Origin: Myxococcales bacterium
GTDB lineage: Bacteria > Myxococcota_A > Polyangia > Fen-1088
Direction: 5' to 3'
DNA length: 46,847 bases
Assembly (NCBI GenBank): GCA_003158735.1
Contig: PMLB01000322.1
Span: 47,722-94,568 of the forward strand
The position numbers and the translations under genes are program-made. The notes below the pieces were generated by a model that saw nothing but the letters and a program-made list of their open reading frames with translations, ran no database searches and was not told where the DNA came from. Below, piece after piece: positions 27,387 to 33,769 of this stretch. Each line of letters begins with the position of its first letter. Position 1 is the stretch's first letter.

Positions 27387-28058
27387 CTACTTGCCCCGGA
27401 TCGTGTCGTCGACATGGGCCAGGCGCTCTCGCACGCCGGGCAGTTCCTGCTCCAGATCGGGGTGCTCTTCCAGCAGGCGAGAAACGTCGGCTGCGTCCGA
27501 GCGGCGCTTGCTCGGTCGACGGCGCGGCTCCTCGGCAGCTTCGAGCTTGAGCAAGACCAAGTCGGGTAGCTTCGCCACCCGAAGCCGCATCCCGAGCAAT
27601 TCGAAGGTCTGGGCGCGCTCGACCGAGCCCGGGGTGAGTTGGTCGGCCATGAACTGAATTGCCGTGCGTTGCTTGCGGGGCGCCGACCCAGGCGCCCGCC
27701 AGTTATCGGAGTGATCGAATCGGCCCTCGTGCTCGAAGCCGGCCAGTTCGAGCGCAATCCTCGGGAGGTCCTGGTAGCTGGCGAGAGCGACGTCGATGTC
27801 CCGCGTGGTGCGAGGCTCCTCGGTGTAGAGCTGCACGGCAATGCCGCCGATCACCGCGTAGCGCACGCGTTCCTTCTCGAGCAGGTCGGCGAGTTGGCGC
27901 AGAGCTGCTTCCTTCGTGTCCCCATCGGGCAAACCCATGGTAAGCCCCCATTGTTCATCGAGGGCGAAGCTGTCCCGCAAACGCGCCTGAAACTGCGCTA
28001 CTGTCGGCAACTGCGCCATAGGGTGATTGTAGCAGCCTGCTTTCGCGTCGTCTTCCAC
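27387..28058 (-). CDS. Nucleotidyltransferase-fold protein (AbiEii/MNT-like)
   Basis: The protein has 223 residues from 28058; an ATG at 28019 (MAQLPTVAQF) is an equally possible start giving 210 residues. It carries the polymerase-beta-like nucleotidyltransferase signature: VIGGIAVQLY (GG at 71-72) followed by RTTRDIDVAL with D87 and D89. The C-terminal half is helical and charged (KLEAAEEPRRRPSKRRSDA). Proteins of this type include AbiEii-like toxins and stand-alone transferases. No antitoxin-like partner gene precedes it, so a toxin-antitoxin role is not supported here. Confidence 0.85.
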   Translation of the reverse strand: MEDDAKAGCYNHPMAQLPTVAQFQARLRDSFALDEQWGLTMGLPDGDTKEAALRQLADLLEKERVRYAVIGGIAVQLYTEEPRTTRDIDVALASYQDLPRIALELAGFEHEGRFDHSDNWRAPGSAPRKQRTAIQFMADQLTPGSVERAQTFELLGMRLRVAKLPDLVLLKLEAAEEPRRRPSKRRSDAADVSRLLEEHPDLEQELPGVRERLAHVDDTIRGK

Positions 28059-28118
28059 GTCTGTTCATACGCCGCGCGATCCGCTAGTGTGCGCCGCAAC
28101 TTTTGACGAGGACGCAAC

Positions 28119-28922
28119 ATGAACGTGCAGAATATCGTCGTGGCAGGCAAGAGCGGTGCGGGCAAGCAGCCGCGCGTGGACGTGCTGGTGCAGACCTACG
28201 GGCTGCGCCAGCTGGCCACGGGAAACATTTTTCGCGAGTACCTGGGCACCTTCAACAAGGTGCGCGGCGACGCCAAGACCGACGGTCTTTGGACCGACGG
28301 CAAGTTCGCGGCCGATTCAGCGATTCGCCAGGCTTTGTCTCCCGCTTGCGCCAAGGCGGGGGTGGACGTCGATGCGGCGATGCTGGGATTCAAAGCAGCT
28401 CAGTATGTGGATCGCGGCCGTTTCGTGCCCGACGAGATCACCAATGCGCTGCTGGCCGCGGCCTTTCGCGCGGGCAGCGGCAAGGGCTTCGTGCTGGATG
28501 GCTACCCGCGAACGCCTGACCAGTCGGACTTCTTGCTCGCGCTGGCCAAGGATTGCGGCACGCGCATCGATCTGGTGCTCATCGTCGACAACGACGACGA
28601 AGCCATCGTGGCGCGCACCATCGGCCGGCGCGTGTGCCCCAACAAGTCCTGCGCCAAGGTCTTTCACCTCGAGTTCAAGCCGCCCACGCCCGACGGAAAG
28701 TGCACCGCCTGCGGCACGGCGGTGGTCCTGCGTTCCGACGACACGGAAGAAAAGATCCGCACCCGGCTGGCGGAATTCCAGAGCAAGGCTTTGCCCGCGA
28801 TCCAGCGCTTGTCGGCCGCCGGGATCCCAACCGTGTCCGTCCCTGGCAACCTGCCCGTGTTCACCGACCAGGCGGTCCAGGACAGCGTACTGGCCGTGGT
28901 CCAACCCGCGCTGAGGAGCTAG
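28119..28922 (+). CDS. Divergent adenylate kinase-like protein
   Basis: The 267-residue protein has the adenylate kinase plan with several oddities. TGNIFREYL matches the AMP-binding TGD-LR motif and FVLDGYPRTPDQ matches GF-LDGFPRT. A zinc-type LID follows, RRVCPNKSCAKVFH ... GKCTACGT with four Cys. About 45 extra residues (roughly 43-95, Asp/Ala/Lys-rich) sit in the AMP-binding part, making it longer than the usual 210-220. The P-loop reads GKSGAGKQPR (10-19) in place of GPPGAGKGTQ: the lysine K16 is kept but the following Gly-Thr is Gln-Pro. A GAGGA ribosome site precedes the ATG. Whether it is an active kinase is uncertain. Confidence 0.85.
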   Translation: MNVQNIVVAGKSGAGKQPRVDVLVQTYGLRQLATGNIFREYLGTFNKVRGDAKTDGLWTDGKFAADSAIRQALSPACAKAGVDVDAAMLGFKAAQYVDRGRFVPDEITNALLAAAFRAGSGKGFVLDGYPRTPDQSDFLLALAKDCGTRIDLVLIVDNDDEAIVARTIGRRVCPNKSCAKVFHLEFKPPTPDGKCTACGTAVVLRSDDTEEKIRTRLAEFQSKALPAIQRLSAAGIPTVSVPGNLPVFTDQAVQDSVLAVVQPALRS

Positions 28923-28928
28923 CTTTTT

Positions 28929-29041
28929 TCACCACAGAGAGCACAGAGAACACAGAGGTCGGACAGGAAGAAGGGGTTCGGACCGGAAGGGACCAACCCT
29001 TCCCTTTCCGCTCGGCTCTGTGGCCTCTGTGCTCTCTGTGA
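28929..29041. repeat. Long CACAGAG-type palindromic element, copy 3
   Basis: The left arm TCACCACAGAGAGCACAGAG at 28929-28948 pairs with the right arm at 29025-29041, which lacks the GGTG near its end, so it is slightly degenerate. The interior is the reverse complement of copy 2 with few changes (GAAGAAGGGGTTCGGACC, GGGAAGGGTTGG on the other strand). AGCTAGC lies just outside the left arm, as in copy 2. It occupies the gap between the adenylate kinase-like gene and fcl, both on the plus strand. Confidence 0.9.
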
Positions 29042-29080
29042 GAACCAGCCCGCTTCCGGATCGGGTAGACTGCAAACCGC

Positions 29081-30037
29081 ATGGAAGAGAATTCGCACAT
29101 CTACATCGCCGGCAACCGCGGCTTGGTCGGCTCGGCCATCGAGCGCCGCCTGCGCCGTGACTACGACGCCGTCATCACCAGCGACATCGCGGACTTCGAT
29201 CTCACCGATGCCAGCGCCACGGATGACTTCTTCGCGCGCACGCAGCCCGAGTACGTGTTCGTCGCTGCGGCCAAGGTCGGCGGGATCAAAGCCAACGACA
29301 GCTTCCCCGCCGATTTCATACGCATCAACCTGTTGATTCAGACCAACCTGATCCACGCTGCCTTTCGCCACAAGGTGCGCAAGCTGCTGTTTCTGGGAAG
29401 TTCCTGCATCTACCCCAAGCTGGCGCCCCAGCCCTTGAAGGAAGAATACCTGCTCACCGGCAAGCTGGAGCCCACCAACGATGCCTACGCCATCGCCAAG
29501 ATCGCCGGCATCCTGATGTGCAAGAGCTACAACCGCCAGCACGGCACCAACTTCATTGCCGCCATGCCCACCAACCTCTATGGCCCGGGCGACAACTTCG
29601 ACCTGCAAACCAGCCACGTGCTTCCCGCCTGGATCCGCAAGTTCCACGCAGCCAAAGTGGCGGGCCAGGCCAGCGTGGAGTTGTGGGGGACGGGTAATGT
29701 GAGGCGCGAGCTGCTTTACGTCGAGGATCTGGCCGACGCGCTGGTGTTCCTGATGAACCACTTCGACGCCGGGCGCGAACGCGAAGACGAGAAGATGTTC
29801 GTCAACGTGGGCCTCGGCGAAGACATCGTGCTGCGCGATCTTGCCGAGCTGGTGCGCGGCATTGTTGGCTATTCGGGCGGCATTACCTGGAATGCGTCCA
29901 TGCCTGACGGAACGCCCCGCAAGCTGCTTGACGTGGGCCGCCTTCACGCCCTGGGGTGGAAGGCGCAACACACGCTGGAGGCGGGCATCCGAAAGACCTA
30001 CGCCTGGTATCTGGAGAACGTCGCGAACAAAGCCTGA
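29081..30037 (+). CDS. fcl: GDP-L-fucose synthase
   Basis: The 318-residue short-chain dehydrogenase/epimerase converts GDP-4-keto-6-deoxymannose to GDP-L-fucose with NADPH. Visible motifs are the nucleotide-binding GNRGLVG at 11-17, AAAKVGGI near 62-69, SSCIYP at 107-112 (S107, C109), the catalytic Y136-xxx-K140 in YAIAK, NLYGPGDNFD and the WGTGNVRRELLYVEDLA segment. These positions coincide with the well-studied E. coli enzyme. The GDP-mannose dehydratase partner gmd is not in the window. The sugar probably goes to envelope or exopolysaccharide. The inverted-repeat region begins 8 bp after its stop codon. Confidence 0.96.
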   Translation: MEENSHIYIAGNRGLVGSAIERRLRRDYDAVITSDIADFDLTDASATDDFFARTQPEYVFVAAAKVGGIKANDSFPADFIRINLLIQTNLIHAAFRHKVRKLLFLGSSCIYPKLAPQPLKEEYLLTGKLEPTNDAYAIAKIAGILMCKSYNRQHGTNFIAAMPTNLYGPGDNFDLQTSHVLPAWIRKFHAAKVAGQASVELWGTGNVRRELLYVEDLADALVFLMNHFDAGREREDEKMFVNVGLGEDIVLRDLAELVRGIVGYSGGITWNASMPDGTPRKLLDVGRLHALGWKAQHTLEAGIRKTYAWYLENVANKA

Positions 30038-30118
30038 GACCAGGAGCGGGGTGCGGTGTCGGTGACAGGGGCGGTGGCAGAGGCTGTGGCAGTGACAGGG
30101 ACAGTGACGGAGGCGGTG

Positions 30119-30144
30119 GGCCCGGGCCTTTGGCGGCCCGGGCC
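30119..30144 (-). terminator. GC-rich hairpin after four-helix-bundle gene A
   Basis: GGCCCGGGCC (30119-30128) is repeated at 30135-30144; because the sequence is self-complementary it forms a 10-bp stem with the loop TTTGGC. It lies 9 bp beyond the gene's stop. There is no T-run, so an intrinsic terminator is only probable. The same hairpin is in the other arm at 34109-34134. Confidence 0.6.
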
Positions 30145-30153
30145 AGGACGGAA

Positions 30154-30483
30154 TCAGGGATGGGTCAGGCGCCAGAGGATGGCGAGGATGGAATCGAGCA
30201 GGGCCAGGGCGGGTGTGACGGTGGCTTGGTCCACGTCACCCCAAGCCATGGCCACGGCCAGATGTGAGCGGATTTCCCCGGCGGAGCCCGAGGCAATCCG
30301 GTAGTGGTGAAGGCGATCCTGGCCTGCGCGCCGGGCGCCTTCAGCGATGTTGCCCGGCACCGATGAGCCGGCGCGTTTGAGCTGTAGGGCCAGATCCCTG
30401 TCGTGGAGGCGAATTCGCTCGACCGCCGGCCGGAGCGCGCTGACCATCTGCAGAGCCATTTCGTAGACCTCGAAGCGTTTCAT
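30154..30483 (-). CDS. Four-helix-bundle protein (23S rRNA IVS/Avd-like), copy A
   Basis: The 109-residue protein belongs to the four-helix-bundle family often called 23S rRNA intervening-sequence protein, related to the Avd accessory proteins of diversity-generating retroelements. The sequence is helical throughout, with KRFEVYEMALQMVSALRPA, the family-typical GSSVPGNIAEGARRAG turn, and AGEIRSHLAVAMAWG. The ATG at 30483 is fixed by an AAAGGAGGT ribosome site 6 bases upstream; longer readings are unlikely. The amino acid sequence is identical to copy B (33770-34099). No reverse transcriptase or rRNA gene is nearby, so neither known context applies. Confidence 0.92.
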   Translation of the reverse strand: MKRFEVYEMALQMVSALRPAVERIRLHDRDLALQLKRAGSSVPGNIAEGARRAGQDRLHHYRIASGSAGEIRSHLAVAMAWGDVDQATVTPALALLDSILAILWRLTHP

Positions 30484-30598
30484 CAGGACCTCCTTTGTCG
30501 CGGCCTCAAGCAGGCCGTCGCGCGGCGATTGACGGTCCCCTGTCCCGGCGCAAGGACGAAACGACAAGGTCAGCGCGAAACCATCGCGGCCGGTGGCG

Positions 30599-30877
30599 AG
30601 CAGAGCCGCGCGCAGGTGGAAACGCGTCGGCGCGGGCGAGTTCCTCCCGCGAACGGTCGCGGGTCCGGGAAGCCTTGCAGGGAGAGCCTCCCGGCAAAGT
30701 TGGCATCGCAGTTGGGTGTACGCGAGGCGGCCTGCTCGGTCAGGAAGACCGCCGATCTCGGTTGGCTACCGTCGGCACGGAGAGGAGTTTGGCCAGCGGA
30801 AACCCGCCCAGGGCATGGGGCGGCGACTCGGGCTCTGCCGAAGCGCGGGGCTATATCCACCCTGGAAATCCCGTGGG
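30599..30877. other. Gene-free stretch between IR-A and the Schlafen-like gene
   Basis: These 279 bp of GC-rich sequence, together with the upstream part of IR-A (30484-30598), separate two minus-strand genes. Several short overlapping frames exist in both directions but none has a ribosome site plus recognisable protein features. No repeat or hairpin of note was seen apart from a local CGCGAACGGTCGCG palindrome-like stretch near 30648. Confidence 0.5.
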
Positions 30878-31684
30878 TCAGAATATTGGCCGGTAGCTCA
30901 ACACGTTCGCGCTGGAGTCGAAGGTTCCCGACACCTTTACGGCCCATGTTCCGTCGCTCTCCTCCCAAACGTCGAGAACGTCGGCGAGTGGCAAGTGGCA
31001 GGTGGTGGTGTTTCCGACTGCGGCCAGGAAGTTCCGCCCCTCAGGAACGCCTTCCAGGCGAAGTGGCCGCCAAACGGTTCTCTTCACTCCCGTCGTCGGA
31101 TAGTCGATTTGCGGGAAGTAGAACGTGACTCGTGATCGCTTTCCCTGCGGAATGCCCGCAAGCATGAGGTAGGCGGCTCTGACCTGTCGGTTCATGTACA
31201 TCGAGAGATTCTCGGGGTGAATGTCGTCGGTCTGACTTGCGCGGCGGATGGGGAACCTCCAAAGACTCGGCAAGCGTCCGGTCTTCTCATGACCACCAGG
31301 AGAGGCGACGATCTGCTCGACGTACGGATCGACGTTCACAGCAACCAGGTCAACGCCACCCGGTCCTTTGAGTGGGACGGTGTCGACGTTCTGGGCGGGC
31401 GAGCACATAGATCCGGCATGTTGGAAGATGTCCATCACCTCCGGCACCGTCTGTCCGCGCACGCCAGGGTACTTGAGAACCGTCGGATCGGACTGATTGT
31501 CAGCCCCCACCAGCAAGACGCCGCCCAGAGCGTTGGCGAAGGCCGCGATGTCCTTCGCATGTTCCCACATCGCGCCTTTGTCTGCAAAGGTCTTGAAATC
31601 TAGGTCCTGCTTCTCCCGTGCGCGAGAATCCAGTGGTCCGGGAGATGGCAAGCTCGAAGCATCCTCGATGCGCTGGTAGGTCAC
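30878..31684 (-). CDS. Schlafen/AlbA_2-domain protein
   Basis: The protein has 268 residues from a GTG at 31684. The N-terminal part (about 20-110) fits the Schlafen AlbA_2 pattern: an acidic and basic EKQDLDFK segment (24-31), then DIAAFANALGGVLLVGAD at 45-62, the most conserved stretch of the family. The remainder (about 120-268) is beta-rich and unassigned, with RRASQTDDIHPEN and a Thr/Val-rich C-terminus. AlbA_2 proteins are predicted nucleic-acid binders and many lie in mobile or defence regions; here it sits inside the inverted-repeat bracket. Activity is unknown. No helicase or winged-helix partner domain is apparent. Confidence 0.82.
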   Translation of the reverse strand: MTYQRIEDASSLPSPGPLDSRAREKQDLDFKTFADKGAMWEHAKDIAAFANALGGVLLVGADNQSDPTVLKYPGVRGQTVPEVMDIFQHAGSMCSPAQNVDTVPLKGPGGVDLVAVNVDPYVEQIVASPGGHEKTGRLPSLWRFPIRRASQTDDIHPENLSMYMNRQVRAAYLMLAGIPQGKRSRVTFYFPQIDYPTTGVKRTVWRPLRLEGVPEGRNFLAAVGNTTTCHLPLADVLDVWEESDGTWAVKVSGTFDSSANVLSYRPIF

Positions 31685-31896
31685 CCTGTGATTCTACCTT
31701 TGTCAGGTGAAGCGAGTGGCGCAAATGCCATCGGCGGCCACAGCCGCGCAACAGCCGGACTGCCGGCTCCGTCGTCCGCCCCGACTTGGGGCCGCTGCAT
31801 CTGGAAACTCGCCATGCTGGAAGGAACCATCGCGCGTAGGCTCGCGGCGCTTGGCGCCACCCTTGAATGGGTAACCTCCCGCTCGCGACGAGCAGG
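31685..31896. other. Upstream region of the Schlafen-like gene
   Basis: These 212 bp lie between the Schlafen-like gene and the left target duplication of the IS1-like element. They should hold the promoter of that gene, but no clear -35/-10 pair was identified. No convincing protein-coding frame was seen. Confidence 0.4.
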
Positions 31897-31921
31897 GAAA
31901 ACCTGGTAGTGGGTCAGTTTG
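31897..31921. repeat. Left target duplication and terminal inverted repeat
   Basis: GAAAACCT (31897-31904) is followed by the 17-bp terminal repeat GGTAGTGGGTCAGTTTG (31905-31921). The mirror arrangement, with CAAACTGACCCACTACC then GAAAACCT, stands at 33621-33645. The match is exact in both parts and stops exactly at 17 bp inward. Confidence 0.92.
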
Positions 31922-32124
31922 CCTGCGGATGGGAATGCACGACTCTGTCCAGCTATCAACCAGAGAAACACCTTTAGTAGCGCATAATGTCTCGAACATG
32001 GCGAAAACTGGACGCGGAAGGCGGACGGAATACCGTGATGAGAAAGCTTTCGCTAAACCGTTCGCCGCCAACTCAGCGTAATCCTTGTTGGAAAGCTGTT
32101 GACAAAATACTTGACTTTTCCGTT
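31922..32124. other. Left internal region of the element, no supported gene
   Basis: About 200 bp lie between the left terminal repeat and the cargo promoter. Base composition is clearly less GC-rich than the surrounding genome. One very short frame (31998-32081, 27 codons) is present but has no support. The region may be the remains of an earlier passenger or transposon end. Confidence 0.4.
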
Positions 32125-32174
32125 TGACGCTCTGCCGGGTACAAGAGCTAAACTCTTGTACTAAACTCTTGTAC
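32125..32174 (+). promoter_or_regulatory. Promoter with three-half-site operator
   Basis: GTACAAGAG (32139-32147) and CTCTTGTAC (32153-32161) form a perfect 9-bp inverted repeat with a 5-bp spacer. A second CTCTTGTAC follows at 32166-32174, so TAAACTCTTGTAC occurs twice in tandem (32149-32161, 32162-32174). A possible promoter, TTGACG (32125-32130) and TAAACT (32149-32154) with an 18-bp gap, overlaps this array. It ends 10 bp before the ATG at 32185. A repressor binding here would block transcription of the cargo genes; which protein binds is unknown. Confidence 0.7.
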
Positions 32175-32184
32175 AGGTGAAGCT

Positions 32185-32478
32185 ATGAAGAAGATCCCGA
32201 TCGGTGCCCACATCATGATTCCGTGTGTGGCGAAGCCCGGGCCATTTTCCGATGAGAAAATGGTGGCCATCACGGCCGGCGGTTTGAACTGGTTTGGATT
32301 CGTCAAGGACGACGTACTAGAGGAATGCAACGGCAAGTGGTTTATTACTGGCTCTGTGGTTGGAACCAAATCCGGCAATTTGCTGGTGCGAATACCTGGA
32401 AGTTCACCGACAGGAAACGTAGTCGAAGCCCCACGGAGCCACATAGCCGATGATCCTTGCGAAAAGAGAGCTTCTTAA
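32185..32478 (+). CDS. Small cargo protein of unknown function
   Basis: The 97-residue protein was not recognised. The start is supported by AGGTGA 6 bases before the ATG. The first 75 residues look like a small beta-barrel (IPIGAHIMIPCV, WFGFVKDDVLEE, GKWFITGSVVG, NLLVRIPG), perhaps SH3-like; the C-terminus is polar. There is no helix-turn-helix signature, so it is not an obvious repressor of its own operator. The gene overlaps the dCTP deaminase-like gene by 29 bases, which implies co-translation and a joint role. Base composition is lower in GC than the genome average, in line with transfer on the element. Confidence 0.75.
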   Translation: MKKIPIGAHIMIPCVAKPGPFSDEKMVAITAGGLNWFGFVKDDVLEECNGKWFITGSVVGTKSGNLLVRIPGSSPTGNVVEAPRSHIADDPCEKRAS

Positions 32479-33022
32479 CGAAATTCGTAAAGGCAATCGC
32501 GGGAAAGGCGGATTGAAGTTCGACCCGCCCGTTGCGAAAGAGGAGATCGAGCAAGTCTCGATTGACTTGCGGTTGAGTCGCAAGTTCAGCTTCTTTAAGA
32601 AGCTTCCCGCGCATGTTGCGACCGTGTATGTGAATTCGTCTCTACTGGATGCTGATTTGTGGGAATCTGTGGAGCAAGACGAATACACATTACTACCCAA
32701 CCAATTCGTTCTAGCTCAGACCCTAGAAAAAGTGACACTTCCCGCTGGGATTGCCGGATTTGTCGAAGGGCGCAGTACATGGGGAAGAGTAGGGGTTACA
32801 GTCCACGTCACTGCCCCCAAAATCGATCCGGGATTCTCTGGGAACATAACACTTGAGATGGCAAATCTTGGACCTTACCGAATTTGCCTGCGAGCTGGAA
32901 CCGACAAGCCATGCCAGTTGATACTCTTCAAGACAACTTCGAATGTGGCGAAAGCAGATTTGTACGGGTCCAAGAGCACCCATCGCTATCAGTTCCAAGA
33001 CTCGCCCATTTCCAAAGGCTAG
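32450..33022 (+). CDS. dCTP deaminase/dUTPase-family protein carried by the element
   Basis: The 190-residue protein is of the trimeric dCTP deaminase fold. Motifs: VSIDLRLSRKF at 36-46, LLPNQFVLAQTLEKVTLP at 81-98, the active-site segment EGRSTWGRVG at 106-115 (S109, R113), HVTAPKIDPGFSGNITLEM with the catalytic Glu at 136, and CQLILF. The full set suggests a working dCTP deaminase or a bifunctional form; dUTPase activity alone cannot be excluded. Stand-alone members make dUMP precursors, and related deaminases deplete nucleotides in phage defence. It is cargo of the IS1-like element, second in a two-gene unit. Its stop codon shares bases with that of the convergent transposase remnant. Confidence 0.88.
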   Translation: MILAKRELLNEIRKGNRGKGGLKFDPPVAKEEIEQVSIDLRLSRKFSFFKKLPAHVATVYVNSSLLDADLWESVEQDEYTLLPNQFVLAQTLEKVTLPAGIAGFVEGRSTWGRVGVTVHVTAPKIDPGFSGNITLEMANLGPYRICLRAGTDKPCQLILFKTTSNVAKADLYGSKSTHRYQFQDSPISKG

Positions 33023-33633
33023 GTCGAGAGTAGATCGACAATTTCGCCAATCTCCCAAACGTGCTCCGTGATTCCCGCCGCCATGGCCGGGGTGACTCGC
33101 AGGGTCTGGTGAATCCGGCAGAAGTTGTAGTGCATGAAGTGCAGCGCGACGGCGGCGCAGTGGTTCTCGACCTTCTTGGAGAAGGCGTTGGTCAGGCGGG
33201 TGAATCGGCGCATCGACATCCGCATGGTGAGGTTCTGGCGCTCGACGTAGCTGGTGCTGACGTGCTTCGGGTCCGGATTGCCGACAATGGGCTCTTTCTT
33301 GGCGCCGGTGCAGACGGCCGGGCTGTAGCGAGCCTCTCCGCCGCGGTCCTCGCCACCGTATAGCTTCACCAGCATGGCGTAGTCGATGTCATCGCCGAAG
33401 GCGTGCTCGACCGCATCGAGATAGATCTTGTGACCGTCGATCGTGAGCTGTACGCGGTTTACTAGGCGTCCGGCCAAGTCCGAGATGAAACCCTTTGCGG
33501 TGTCCAAGCCACGGTCGCCAACCTGCCACGACGGAACCAGCTTGGTATCTGCGCAAATAGTCGTCCAGGTCCACACATCGCCCACGCCGTGTGCGCTAGC
33601 GTTCACCTGCTTCTGCTTCTCAAACTGACCCAC
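33019..33633 (-). pseudogene. IS1-type transposase, N-terminally truncated
   Basis: There are 204 codons from a GTG that lies inside the right terminal repeat. The sequence matches the C-terminal two thirds of IS1-type DDE transposases: GDVWTWTTICADTKLVPSW at 18-36, LTIDGHKIYL with the second catalytic D66, NPDPKHVSTSYVERQNLTM with E131, and MRRFTRLTNAFSKKVENH. Full-length relatives have about 85-90 more residues with the DNA-binding region and the first catalytic Asp in a DEIW segment; here that is missing and the coding sequence joins the terminal repeat at about 33618. It should be inactive alone. Confidence 0.88.
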
Positions 33634-33645
33634 TACCGAAAACCT
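33621..33645. repeat. Right terminal inverted repeat and target duplication
   Basis: CAAACTGACCCACTACC (33621-33637) is the exact inverse of the left end, and GAAAACCT (33638-33645) is the second copy of the 8-bp target duplication. The start codon of the transposase remnant lies within the terminal repeat. Confidence 0.92.
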
Positions 33646-33769
33646 CGGAGAGAATCGCCGCCGGCCGCGATGGTTTCGCGCTGACCTCGTCGTTTCATCC
33701 TTGCGCCGGGAAAGGGGACCGTCACACGCGCACGGCGGCCTGCTTGAGGCCGCGACAAAGGAGGTCCTG

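Larger units (their letters stand above)
30045..30598. repeat. Inverted large repeat, left arm (IR-A)
   Basis: This segment of about 554 bp is nearly identical, in reverse orientation, to 33656-34220. The similarity covers a whole four-helix-bundle gene (the 109-residue protein is identical in both copies), its strong ribosome site, its upstream region (which has several substitutions and a short divergent patch) and the downstream GC-rich hairpin and GGTGACAGGG-like tail (where the right copy has about 12 extra bases). The outer edge begins AGCGGGGTGCGGTGTCGGTG, 8 bp after the fcl stop. Together the arms bracket about 3.06 kb and could support inversion by homologous recombination. Confidence 0.93.
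31905..33637. mobile_element. IS1-family-like element with two-gene cargo
   Basis: The 1733-bp element has perfect 17-bp terminal inverted repeats starting GG, flanked by a perfect 8-bp direct repeat GAAAACCT. Termini starting GG and 8-9-bp target duplications are usual for the IS1 family, and the transposase remnant inside is of IS1 type. Unlike a plain insertion sequence it carries a 97-residue unknown and a dCTP deaminase-like gene with their own promoter/operator region. The transposase lacks its N-terminus because the coding region joins the right terminal repeat directly. Removing the element and one duplication would restore a continuous sequence from 31904 to 33646. Movement must have used a transposase acting in trans, or preceded the internal deletion. 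Confidence 0.88.

Noticed and set aside
27002-28058. Toxin-antitoxin operon
   Set aside because: The two genes are convergent, not co-transcribed, and the retropepsin-like protein is not an antitoxin type.
9275-29041. CRISPR array
   Set aside because: The three long repeats are 9-10 kb apart and palindromic over their full length, with no spacers and no cas genes.
31998-32081. 27-codon frame left of the cargo promoter
   Set aside because: Too short, without ribosome site or recognisable features.
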